Below are positions 23,518 through 35,073 of a stretch of 64,000 nucleotides of DNA, one piece after another (position 1 is the first letter of the stretch; each line of letters opens with the position of its first letter). The stretch lies in the NCBI RefSeq assembly GCF_016906535.1, contig NC_057382.1, positions 620,001 to 684,000 of the forward strand, given 5' to 3'. The notes beneath the pieces were generated by a model. It had not been told where the DNA came from and did not search any database. It saw only the letters and a program-made list of their open reading frames with translations. Source of the DNA: Rhizoctonia solani. Taxonomy: Eukaryota > Basidiomycota > Agaricomycetes > Cantharellales > Ceratobasidiaceae. The position numbers were made by a program, and so were the translations under genes.

Positions 23518-24684
23518 TCAGAGTTTCCAGTTGCGTTTCCAGTAGTGCACAACCCATCGCGCCCCAGTCATCTGCTTACATCTTTCTGGGTTGAATGTCG
23601 ACAGTGCCATCCAGCATACACATTCTTGAGCTGCGGTCAAGACATGCGGTCGTGGCCGATCCCAAGCAAAAGGATAGATAACCTCGGGTGAAAACAGCAC
23701 CACAGGAGCAATAGCTTCGTTGGAAGTAGGATGAAACGCGTTATTTTCTGCGCCGACGGGGGACCGGAGTACGGAGGGCGAGTAATTGATGATGGATCGT
23801 CGTAACGAAACTGAACCAGAGATATATTCTATGGAGTCTGATTAATAAATACTATTCGACTATTAAAATGGGTAAGACTTACCAGGCCCCGGAGCTGGAA
23901 CGGAATGATCCCAGCTTCTCGCTCGAGCCCAATCAACGGCGTCTTGCGCGGCTATAAGCCATAAAGGATGCCCGGGAGCCGAAGCAGCCATAAATGCGTT
24001 CGGTATTCCGTGCAGTTTGTGGGATGAGGTTTCCATTGTACCCAGGAATGCTGTTGGAGCACCTGTGAACCTTTGCGCTTTTACTAGAGTGTCCAAAGGA
24101 GAGACCGCTTCGGAGTCAATATCAGCGTATATCCCGCCAAAAGTGTACCTGTAGGAATCACAGTTCAGGGCGTTCGCAAGAAATATTATGAGACGTAATC
24201 ACATATACAAACTCCGTGTAAAGTGGGCTCGATAGATATCAGAGGGTAAGGCTTCATAAGCTTTAAGCCATTCCGGATAGAAAGTTTCAACTAGGGCCCG
24301 ATTGTCACCATTGTCCCATAGTACGTAAGTCCACTTTGAGTATGCGGATCGCCATGATGTCACTAGTGAATGATAGACGGGGGGCACGTCTTGCGCCTTC
24401 CAGCTTTGATGAATAATCTCGCCTGGGACTATCGAAGAAGAAACCGCCCTTCCCTCTCGGATCGCAAGAAAATGGGCCATAAGTGACGAAGCATTAATAG
24501 ACGGAGCGAGGTCGGTAGTGTATACTGTTTTACTCGCATATTCGGGGTATATAGAACGGCAAATTGCACTACGAATAGGTGTGGAGCCGAATTCAAGTAG
24601 GCTCAGAGCGATCAAAGAGGCCATAAGGATGGCGGCAACTGTGATACGAATGTACGCTTTGGTTGGTATGCGCACAGTTCTCAT
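23518..24684 (-). CDS. GT32 glycosyltransferase, OCH1-like (type II membrane protein)
   Basis: Predicted Golgi glycosyltransferase of 353 aa that would add a sugar, typically mannose from GDP-mannose, to glycans or lipids. Exons are 24684-24209, 24148-23883 and 23837-23518. It begins with a short basic tail and one membrane span (about residues 13-31), then the family entry motif IPGEIIHQSWK-like segment (PGEIIHQSWKAQDVPP), WTYVLWDN, and the metal-binding DXD motif in GGIYADID (about residue 168). A C-terminal region with HYWKRNW closes the catalytic domain. The frame is clean. The 3' end nearly touches the border of the PL3 inverted repeat. OCH1 itself is only the best-known relative; the acceptor is not predictable. 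Confidence 0.85.
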
Positions 24685-25529
24685 GGTAGACTGAGCCTAA
24701 GCGGGGGGGATAACGGAGGAAGGGCGACAGGCTGGGGAAACACGCGTTATATTATTAGCGTTCTGAGGCTAGAGTATATGTACGCATTTGAAAACTGGGT
24801 AGGTTGGCTAATGCGATGCTCCCGCAGTCAGTTTTGAATCCCGGCAGATCAACTCTATGCTCAACAGAGCATCTGTTTTTAGAAAAGAGTGATTGAATGA
24901 CGTTAATCGGCCCTTCTTAACGTGACCAAACCGCGTAATGACGAGAGTACGCAACGTGGAATTGAGAACAGAAAAAGTCATGGCAGGGAACCGATAAAAA
25001 CATTCTATTGAACAAGACTTTAGATTATGATTAAAGTTCTCCTTACTTTGCCCATAAATACTCCAGTTTACCACGGGCTGCGTTTCTTAGTCATCGTTTC
25101 TATCGAACACATGTATCCCTGTGTTTCTCGCACGTATCACACGCCTACAGTGTGTGAATCATCTTTGTTTGATTGCACACAAGCGACTTTATTCATCGCA
25201 TTAAACCATCTCAATTTTACTTCTTTATTTTCTAGGTCTTTCAACGAGCTCAGTATCGCTTCATTCATACTGCGTATATACACTTGAGCTATTGATCTTT
25301 TATCTAGTTCAATACATTCTCACCGACTATAGCGTCCCAAATCATTTGTATATTGCATACAGCACGGTTCAAGGCCTCGACATATATCTGGGGCGCAGTC
25401 GATCAATATTGACCCAGGAACCCCGCAGCACAATATTGATAGCGGAGACAGAACTCGGAACATTGTATTCCGCTTGGCCCGCGTTCAGAGGTTTATCCAC
25501 ATACACTCTCCTTTTGGTAGACCCTTGAT
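24685..25529. other. Intergenic region
   Basis: AT-rich, no supported gene. The longest frame (minus strand, 24808-25074) has no recognisable feature. Presumably includes the GT32 promoter. Confidence 0.5.
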
Positions 25530-25626
25530 GACTGCTTACCAAAGTGGTTACTGGGTTGCCCTGCTACTATAGGTTCTGTCAAGGCAATGGTCTTTGACCG
25601 CGTGTGTTCGAATCGCACAGTAGTCG
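25530..25626 (+). tRNA. tRNA-Ser (anticodon GCU) with a short intron
   Basis: Cloverleaf drawn by hand: acceptor stem 25530-25536 (GACTGCT) pairs with 25619-25625 (AGTAGTC, one G-U) and G25626 is the discriminator; D stem CCA/TGG; anticodon stem TTGCC (25556-25560) pairs with GGCAA (25583-25587); anticodon GCT at 25563-25565. A 15-nt intron (about 25567-25581) sits just after position 37, the canonical eukaryotic site. A class II variable arm (GGTC-TTT-GACC) marks Ser/Leu-type tRNA, and the T arm GTGTG-TTCGAAT-CGCAC is regular. The internal A-box reads TACCAAAGTGG, a departure from the usual TGGCNNAGTGG, compensated within the D stem. Transcription would end at the T run at 25630. Confidence 0.85.
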
Positions 25627-25629
25627 TTG

Positions 25630-25635
25630 TTTTTT
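25630..25635 (+). terminator. RNA polymerase III T-run terminator
   Basis: Six T residues four bases after the tRNA-Ser discriminator base; the usual pol III stop signal. Confidence 0.75.
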
Positions 25636-25989
25636 GTGAATGCAGTCAAAGACCCCCGAATAAAATGGTGTGAATTGGCTTTACTAGCGATGAATGCTCC
25701 AAGGCTCAAACTCCAGCTGGTTGAGTGGAGTAAAACATACATGCGTGGGCCACCCCAATGGGTTTGTGTTCAAGATACAACTGTAGTCATTCTCGCTTAT
25801 GTCATGTATTAGAATCACCAGATATAACAATTGGTATGATTGATTTGTGAATTACTATGCGTTAAGCAACCCCAAGGAAGACACGGCACTACTATTGACA
25901 CAATTGGACCACATGTGAAATACAGGGTATATCATAGACCGAAGAATAAAGGCAACAACATAAAAAAACGGGCTAGTCATGAAATACAA
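25636..25989. other. Intergenic region
   Basis: Short non-coding stretch between the tRNA and the 3' end of the Argonaute-fragment gene. No PAZ, MID or PIWI coding sequence is visible here, so the Argonaute-like frame is not continued. Confidence 0.55.
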
Positions 25990-28900
25990 TCAACGAAACG
26001 TGGGAGTGATCCTGAGGGATGGTTGAAGTTAGCGCCAAAAATCAGTGTGACAGTATATGAGCTTACTGGGGAGTGATTACAGCGATCTTCTTCAATTGGA
26101 CTACGTACACTTGTGGTTCCTGCCCAGACTCAGCTAGTTCTATCGAGAACTAACAAATAAACTCAACATTAGATTCAGAAAGGTCAAGTTGCTCAAAACA
26201 TTGGCTCACCTCTTGTCGGCTGCTGACATTCAGGCGCCGATTTGAGTACAACATCTTCTTTCCATCGAAGCTTGGACGTGCAAGGACTGGGAAGATTTGT
26301 GGAGCGACCTGCTTCTGGAGGATATCGAAAATGTTCTTCCTGGTGATGGGGGAAAGAGATTCGGAAGGAGAAATCCCTAAAAACAATGATAAGCAGCTGC
26401 CGTCATTCATTGGGATAGCCATCACTTACGAACTAAACAATTCAGAGAGTTGAAGAGGGGCAAAACAATTATGTTAGGATAACACCTTTCTATACTGTGG
26501 TGATACGTACCATCATATTGATATACACTGTTTTCAGGCAATCGAGCTCCGTAGTTCTCACTCGTAAGAAGAATAGGCGAGGTGAGCGGTTGGATGTAAG
26601 CGCTACTCGTAGTTCGCGCCGTAGAAATCTTTGCGGGCTTCGGGGCCTTGGCCCGGATAATCTTATCGTTCAAGACTGGTACCAGGTTAGGCTTAGGTGG
26701 TGTGGTAATCTTCGAAGTCGCTTTAGTTTCCCTTGAAGGCGAAGGTGTATGAGGTTGAGAGGTCTTGTTTGGCACTGAACCCGACTCTTTGGGGGAGCGC
26801 TTCGGTCGAGAGCGATGACTAGAATCGCCAGAGGTGCGATCACGAGACGAAGGTGGAGTTGTCGCAGTGACCGGTATCGCTGTTCCGTGGGATCGTGGAA
26901 TACTAGTACTGCCTAAACAATCTCCTCGGGCCGATTGTGTATGACTCCAGTTCTCATAGGTGGGGATGTTACGGGAGCCTGTGAACTCGAATCTAGATAC
27001 CTGTGGGACGGAACGCACAGGGCTCCTAGCGGGAGCATTGGTCGTAGGGGGCATGGCTGGGGATGCAATACGCTGTTTAAGGATTCCGCGGGGAGCAGGC
27101 TTGGGCTCCCGATCGACATTAGGCGCTTGAGGAGTGTATGCGGGTAGCGAGTCCTCTGAAGATCGAGGAGACTGGAAAGCGACAGATGGGGTGTTAGGTG
27201 CTGGGGTGACAACTCGAGTGGGGTCTGAGGGGCGTTTCACAGGGCGTTCACTCTTCTCGTTGGTGAGAATGCTTTGAGCATGGTGTGGTGTCTGAGGAAT
27301 GGGTAGTACCGTGTCATCGGGCCTGGGCGGGCGTCGTGGCTGTGGAGAATCTGTTTTCGGCTTTATGGACGGTTGGTCCGTCCTCATCGAGACGACAGGA
27401 ATGATCGGAGGCATGGTCGAAATAATCGGGGTGCGGGCTGATGCTGTCTGCTCATCGGAACGTGTAGGAGCAGTAACTGAATCCCGTGCTAGAGGTACCC
27501 TAGGTTTGACCGGTGGGATGGATGTTACCATAGTGGGTTGATACGGCCATCTCGACCATGTTGTCCTCTCCATCGCAGGCGACTCAGGCGAAGTTGGCGA
27601 AGCTGCCTTACGGATCGGGACGAGCGTGACTTTAGGCCGCCTCTCCCGCTCTCCAGCGACTTTGGGATTATGGGAGACTATAGCCGGTGTTTCGATTGGT
27701 TTGGCCGCGACTGGGTTGATCTCCACAATTGTAGGTTCAACCAACTTGACTGACTTGACTTCTACAGGCTTGGTTTCAACCGCTTTGACTTCCGTAGCTA
27801 TAGTCTCTATAACCTGGACTGCTACAGGCTTGATCTCCATAGGCACTGCCTCTACGGGTTTAACTATGACTGGCTCGACCTCGACCTCCATAATCTTGAT
27901 CGGCTTGGCTTCCACAGACTTGGTTTCCATAGGTGGGACCTCAACAGGCTTGGCTTCCACAGGCTTAATCTCGATCGAGGGTGAAGACGATCCTCCGAAG
28001 CCGAACCATCGCAATGGCGAAAACCCATCCAAAATTCTTGACGATGCCTTCGTAGCCGTGTCAGACTTCGCGGGCACGTCGTTGGTGGGAAGGTCGTTCG
28101 ACAAAACGATTGGAATGGGTATTTCGTTTGTCGCCGCATTAGGCTTGGACTCGAGCTCTGCTTGGGCAGGGGGTTGTTTGGCCGCCGAGTTGGGATACGG
28201 GCTCACTGTAGGGACAGGCGATGGAACAGGGATGGTGATAAGGGGTGGCATAGCGGGTCGCATTGTCGTTTTCTCAGCTGGCGAGGGGGAACTGGTGTCG
28301 ATAGATGTAATAGAAGACGCCAATCTACCACGCTTTGGTGACTGTGATTCCTGGGGTACAGCAGCGGCCTCACGTCCGGACAAATCGAGGTCATGCGAGT
28401 ATTGACTTGCTCGCTCGCTGACGGGCGATGGGGAAAGAGGAATGATGACCTCTGCTAAATCGATGTGCTCGAAGGTGGGGCGGACCGGGCTGGGAGCGGG
28501 ACTGATAGGCATCGGAAGCGCTTCATAAATCTCGTCCTGTTTGGTCGTGCTAGGCGTTACCGATCGGAGAGGGGTGAAGGCTTCGTGAGCTACTGATGTG
28601 GTTGATGGTGGCCGGGGGCTTAGGACAATAGACCGAGGGGGAGAAGAAGCAATGGATGGAATACTTGTGACTGGGGATTGCGGTAGATCAACGAGTATAG
28701 GCTCAGGTTCGGGATCAGACAAAGTTTCGGGCACAAATTCAACGATATCGAGCTCCGCGGTCGATGGTGCCGGTTGAGAAGGTACTAGATTGCTGTGAGA
28801 CAGTTGGGCAACGCTGATAGTAGAAGTAGCCTCTGCGTATTGGTCATCAAGGAGCTCGATAACCTCGATCTTAGGAGTTAACTCCATCTGGCTGTTGGGG

Positions 28901-31900
28901 AGCTCGATAATCTCAATCTTGGGAGTTGCCTCCATCTGAATCGGGGACTCGAGTAGCTGGATCGAAGGTGTAACGATAGGTCGTGATTCCTCCATCTCTA
29001 ATTGGGGCGTATCAACGAGGGTCACGGGAGCCTCCAAGGGAAGAGGTGGTGTGGGCACTCGTTCCTCGACCAGAGTCGGAACCGAAACTACATCTTTGGT
29101 CTTCTTGCCTTTCTTCTTCCTGGGTGCAGTAGGGCTTGAAACCACAACGGTCTCTTCGATAACCTCATCTCCACCCACTGTGATCACGGATGGAACCTCA
29201 GGCTTCGTAATTTCGGCCACTGGCTCTTCAATCGCCAGGCTGGGGTCGGTTCTTCAACAATAACAGTGGCTGTCCAATAATTAGTACATAGTTTCTCTAT
29301 ATATATATTTAAAAAGAAAATGTAGTACCTTTAGCTGCACCCTTCCGCTTGCTCTTCTTCTTTGGGGACTTGCTCGTAGAAGGTACGGTTTGTTTCGTTT
29401 CCAGAACTGGCGGCTCCTTCGGCACTTCGACCGGCGATACCGCAGGTTCAACCACTCGTTCAACTGAATGCTCATCTTCAACACCGGGAATAGGGGTGGG
29501 GGTGCAGATGGGGGTAATAGTAAGGGAGGGCCCTACCACCTCAATCCTTTCGATGACAGGTTCGTCTGTAGGAGACATCACGACCGGCTCCGCCTCCAGA
29601 ACTGGCTCGGTAGGAAATCCGAAGACCGGCTCAGGCGCAGGTTCGACTGGAAGCTCGGGTACAAATTCGATCACTGGCCCTGAATTGACTCCCACAGAAG
29701 ACTCAATTGCTAGTTCTACGATTGCTTCAACTTCTGGTTCGGGCTGAGTCTCGAGTACCGGGCTGAGTTTCGGGGAAGATTCAACGGGGAGGGGCGCAAG
29801 TATAGGCTCAGGTGTGGGTTCTATGGGGGAGGCCACGGTAGCTTCGATGGGGGTGTCCATGAGGGGAGACAATTGTGCGATCTCAACCGGATCAGATACC
29901 AGTTCAGCTGCCAGTTCAGCTGGCTTGGGGAGCTCCTGTGAGACAACCTTGGGGGTTTCGGCATCTTCGCCTGGGGTGGCTGGATGGAGAACATAAAAAT
30001 TCATTTCACGAGAATAGAGCCATGGCACATACCTGTACGATTCTCTTCGTTCTTTGTCAGCTCCTCTACCACCGGAGAACGTGCGACTTCAACTACTGGC
30101 TCGTTCAAGATGGGTTCAGTCACCTCGAATTCGACAAATTCGGGCTCGGTAGCCACGGTCTCAACAACCTTGGGCTCGTCGACTTTGGGCTCGTCAACCG
30201 GGTATTCAGCATATGCGGACTCGAAGGCAATGGGCTCAGTGACAATAGGCTCAACCGGCACAGGCTCGACGATCATAGGCTCGGTCACAACAGGTTCCGC
30301 TTCCACAGGCCCAGCCACTACAGATTCAACCGCAACCGGCTCTGAGACCTCAATAACCTTCAGCTCAGGTTGTTCTACCTTCGCTTCGGAGACAGGCGGT
30401 ACATCGTCAATCGGTGAAGCAGCGTGGATAGGTGCGGTCGAGCTCTTGCGCTTCTTCTTCTGCTTGGATTTCTTCCCCTTGGTTGGAGACACTGGCTCCT
30501 CTTGGATGGTACGTCTTGAACAACCTGGGGAGTAGGTTCCGGTTCTGGCTCCTTGGGAGTTTCAGGGACTATCGGTACCTCCGCGGTCGGAGAGGGCACG
30601 GTGACCTCTGGGATTGGTTCCACCTAACGCATCTATCAGTAAATTTCATGTAAAATAAAAATAAACCTTACTTGCCTTTGGTTCAATGGGAGTAGGGATC
30701 GGACTCTCTGCCTTTTCATTGCCCCAAACTGGCTTGACCTCGAGTGACGCAGGATCCGGCCTGGAGAACGGCCATGAAATGGGCTCCGATACGGAAACTG
30801 GCTCTGATTTAGAAGCAGGTTCCGATTCAGGCGCAGGTTCAGATGTAGTCTCGGGGATAGCAGGAACCGGTTCGCTGGGTGCAGCGCCCTTCTTGCCCTT
30901 CTTCTTTTTCTTCTTTGACGGAGTAGCAGGAGTTATAGGGGTCGCAGGGGTTGCGGGAGTAGGGGGCAAAGGAGACTTGGGCTTGCGAGAGCCGTCGGCT
31001 TGAAGAACGTCAATTGAAAGTTTGGGAGCCACCGGTTTCTCAGTGGAGATTTCGGTTCCTTCCGCTGGGACAGGTTCGACAGTTGGAGGCTCGATAGGCG
31101 AGGGAGGAAGAAGCTGAGAAAATGCCTCGGTGGGAGGTTCGAGTATGGAAGGGACCGTCACAGATTCGACAACAGGTTCGCTCATTAACTCAGCAGGGGC
31201 TCGACTGCCGGCTCGAGAGATTCAGTTGCCACCTCCGCCACCTCGACCACCGGCTCAACGACAGACTCCGACGTTGGTTCAATGGGATACCGAATACAGG
31301 CTCGACAACCGGCTCCATGGTGGATTGAGATGACTCGGGAACCACCTCGAGAGTCGGTTCGGGAGTTGACTCGGGAGTCAATTCAGGAATCAGTTCGACA
31401 GTAGGCTCAACGGTAGGCTCAACGGTAGGCTCAACGGTAGGCTCAACGGTAGGCTCGACAGTAAGCTGAGCAACCGGCTCTACAGTAGTCTCGGGAGTAG
31501 GCTCGACAACCACCTCGACTCCAGGCTCTTCCCACGGCTCCACGGTCGGTTCTATCGAAAGCACAGCTGGTGGCTCATCACGTGGCTCAGGCACGGGCGT
31601 CTCGGTGGCTTCTGGTGCAGGAACTTCATCATGCGTAGCAGGCGATACGGGCTCATCCACATGGGGCTCTATGATAGGCCCCTCAACAGGCGACAATACA
31701 ACAGGCTCTTCCACAGAAGGTGGCGCAGCAGGTTCCTCCGCGACAGCGTCTACTATTCCTTTCTCCTCAACTGGCGTCAGAACAGGCTCACTCGTAATTA
31801 GCGGCTCGACTTGGGGCTCATGATTTAGGACTTCGTCTTGGGGTACGGGCTCCTGCGCGACTTCCGCGAGATCTGAGGGGTCGGCAATCGTCTTATCGTC

Positions 31901-34795
31901 TGGAGTGGCTGCTCCCGGTTCAAGTTCGGAACGGGTGGGAGAAGGAAGAGGGGCAGTTACTTCCAAGGCAGCGGCAGGTGTAGTGATAGGAGGAGGGGAA
32001 GCGACGAAGGGTTTAATGCCTGGGAGATTCGTAACAGGGATATTGGCCTTAAAGCTGTGGGAAAGGTGGGAATAGTGGGAGTGTCGATATTGATGGGAAG
32101 CTCAGGCAAAGCAACGGCCTCTGGCTCGCCGACGAGCGAGTCCAAGTCCTGATTCTCGTTCTCTCCGACTTGCGAATCCAAGTCGTTCGGCTCACTTCCT
32201 TCAATAACCGAGGACAAGTCGTCGTCGCGCTGGCTCTCGAACCTCGTCTCGTTCTTCTCCCCCATGGGCGTTGACATGGGACTAGGCCCAGGTCCCGGCC
32301 TGATCCCTCCAAATCCTCCGCCTCCGAATCCAAAACGCCCTCCATTAATCCGATTGGTAGTACCGAGGCCGGCTCCAAAACTAAAGCTACTGGGAGTCCT
32401 AGGCGATGTGGTATTGATAGATGTCTTGGGCAGCGGCGCAGAAGTGGACCGCATGTCCGCGAGCGATGGTCGTTCAGTTTCAGAGGCATTGCCATCTCGC
32501 ACCGTTACAGGGGACTCGCTCCGTCGACGATCCGGAGCGGCAGGTTGAGTTTGGAGCCGGAGTCCCGTGCTGGCCGTTTTGGAGCCGATAGGGGCCTCCT
32601 GGTTATCAAACTTGGAGACCAACTTCCCAGCCTTTCCGGTTTCGGCCGTGCTCTCGCGTGGCGGCGGCGAGAACGCGCTCGTGACCATGGCCTGATCCGG
32701 TGTTCGCGGTGGGTTCTGCTCGGTTGGCATCGTCATCGAGGTCGGTAAAGGCAAAGGCAAAGGTTGAGCTTGAGTGTGAGATTGAGTTGACACAGAGGGC
32801 GAAATCGGAGAGACACCCGAAATGGAAGTGGGAGTGACGGGCGACGATGCCTTGGGCGTTTCTGCTTCTGCCTTCGGCCCCGATGGGCCATCTTTGTTCG
32901 TGGCAGTGGCCGCCTTTTGCTTCAAAGCGGCCATCCTGGCCTCGAAAGACGTCATGCCTCTAGTAGGCCGATTGGGGGAAGAAGGGGCAGCATCGGAGTT
33001 GGAATTGGAATTAGTGGGGCCCGCTGTAGAAGATTGAGCGACCCGCTCAACAGAGGGGGATCGGACAGGCGGGGCGCGAGCGGGAGGGCCAGGACCAGGC
33101 ACGGGAGTAGAAGCGGGAGTGGGACCAGGAGCGGGAGCAGGGGTAGGGGATGGCTCGTCGCCTATGGCCTGTTCAAATGTTTCGCGCGCTTTGTTGAGCC
33201 AACCCCAACCAGACGATTTGGCCTGTTTCGAAGAGGCTGCTGCACCCCAAGACATCCCAGACGCGTTTTTAGGAGTTGACTTTTGCGGCGAGCCAAAGCC
33301 AAAGTTGAAGCCAGATGTCGTTGTCGTCGGAGTCTGAGCAGGCGCTGTTGAGCCGAACCCGACGCCGCCCGGTCCACGAGCGGGAACTCCCGAAGTAGGC
33401 GAAATTGATGGCGCATTTGGTCGGGCAGGATTATTGGAAAAGGCACTAGTTCCAGTTGTGTGAGAGTCGTATCTAAACTGAGCACCTCCTAGGTTCTCGC
33501 CAGCAGAACTCGGCGTCTCTTTTCTCGCGCCTCCGTTGACAAGTCCATCAGACACAAGATTGGTATTAATAGCAGGGGCTTTACTTCCAGCAATATGCGC
33601 AAGAGGGGTATTATCGTCGTCCGAGGGCCTAGGAGGTAAATCCATAGGTTCGCCTAGCAAAGGGAGAAAACAAGAGTTTGTTGGTCAGATCAGAATAGCC
33701 AAACAAGTACAAGCAATTAAACGTGCCGTTTGGCTCTGTTGTGTCCTTATTCGGTGTATGCTTGTCGACTGCTACTGCCCTGGATGGAGTTACAGGGTCC
33801 ATCTTAACCTCGGACAGATCTGCCGCGTCTGAATTTGGGAGTTCATTAGATGAATTTGGAGCGCGTCGGGAGTGACCTCCGCAGTGAGTGGCGGCGGCAC
33901 GGTTTCGGAAGCCTTGTCGTCATTCAAGACTGCATTACTCTACCAAGAAAAAAAGAAGACGCTCGTCAAAGTGTGGCACCAGAACCAGGCGAATATATCT
34001 ACCTTGGAAACACCCTCCCCCGATTGAGCTCTGTTGAAGCGACTTGGACGTTGTCGGCCGAGCTACTATCTTGGGCGTCTGGCGAGGGAGAATCGTCCGC
34101 AGTCGGTTTCATAACGTCATCATGAGCCACGGCTGGCTCGTCCTCGTTCAGTCCCCATGCGTCGCCTTCGACGTCTTGTTCCCGTGCTGAATCGAGCGTA
34201 CCGTCGAGAGGCTTCAAAATTTCGGGTTCATCCGAGGACGGCTTCGTGATATTCGCATTTGCATTGGCCTCTGAGTTGCCGGCGGTATCGATCTCTCAGT
34301 AGTCGTGGGCTGGGAGACAGGATCATCGTTGGCTCGGGCAGCGGCGGAGGCGGCTTTCTTTGCGGCGGCAGCAGCTTTCTTCTTCTGGCCCTTCGATTTG
34401 GGAGCGGAGGGAGCTTCGGCAATGGGCGTTGTCGGGCTTTTAGCAGAGCCTTCAGTCGGACTGGTCGCATTCCTTATCTCATCTGTGTGCGCCGGAATGA
34501 AATTATGATTTTATAGCCACAGCCGAGACAGAAGTCCGGTAAATATGAGTCGTACCCGTCATTGATAGCAAGAGACGACACACATACCAGACGACAAGTC
34601 CTTCTGCTCCTCTAGTGGTTTGACCGAGGGCATGTCAGACTCGAGGTATTATTATGTGGGGCTCCGAGATACAGTACCTTTGCCAAAGCTCGATGCCGTG
34701 GGGCTAGCATCCACATCCGATGATCCTCCGTTAGTTGCCGGAAGGATTGTCGGGGCCGTAGTAGTCCTCTTATTCGCTGTCTTCTTCTTACCCAT
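25990..34795 (-). CDS. Very long Pro/Val/Glu-rich low-complexity protein ending in a truncated Argonaute N domain
   Basis: Composite model; start ATG 34795 (MGKKKTANKR), stop 25990. Most of the product is disordered, dominated by P, V, E, S and T in PVEPxVEP-like repeats, with five Lys-rich islands (for example KKKKKKGKKGAA near 30900 and PKKKSKRKG near 29350). True introns include 30032-29980 and about 29328-29262. The C-terminus is recognisable as the Argonaute N domain: VYQYD, then ISPSESL, FDGKKMLYSNRRL and FSIELAESGQ...QLKKIAVI (exons 26511 and above, 26430-26432, 26376-26210, 26149-26067, 26011-25990). PAZ, MID and PIWI are missing, so no slicer activity is possible. At least seven apparent -1 frameshifts interrupt the frame (near 29243, 30509, 31197, 31285, 32060, 33858 and 34290). 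Whether this is one gene or two (low-complexity gene plus Argonaute relic) is unproven; function unknown. Confidence 0.5.
31402..31466 (-). repeat. 12-nt tandem repeat encoding TVEP units
   Basis: About five consecutive copies of GGCTCAACGGTA, read on the minus strand as (TVEP)n inside the low-complexity gene. It is coding repeat expansion, not a CRISPR array: there are no spacers. Confidence 0.85.
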
Positions 34796-35073
34796 ACTGT
34801 TAGGTCAATGTGGTGGAACGAAGTGGCGAACTGAGATAGTCACTGGCAGACTGGAGCAAATGCTCTAAGGCGACCAGCGTTTGAGCCCCACCGACTTTTA
34901 GGGGGTTAGCTGAGCCACACCCAACACGTGGGCGCTGACCCCAGATTTGCAAGCGCCTCTCACAAACAGAAGAGTTCATCGAAAAGAGCGGAAGACATGA
35001 TCGAGGCACAACTCATACCGCGGAGCTATCGCGACTGAGGACGATAGATTGCAAATCGGTCGATTGCACTACT
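34796..35073. other. Short intergenic region
   Basis: 278 bp between the start of the long low-complexity gene and the end of the dynamitin gene on the same strand; expected to hold the promoter of the former. Confidence 0.45.

Noticed and set aside
27626..30535. Plus-strand Ser/Thr/Gly-rich open frames opposite the long low-complexity gene
   Set aside because: They are exact complements of the PVE-rich repeats. The minus strand carries the splice sites and the recognisable Argonaute-type end.
31402..31466. Short regular repeats that resemble an array at first sight
   Set aside because: There are no spacers, the unit is 12 nt and encodes TVEP in frame; a CRISPR array is not expected in a fungal nucleus.
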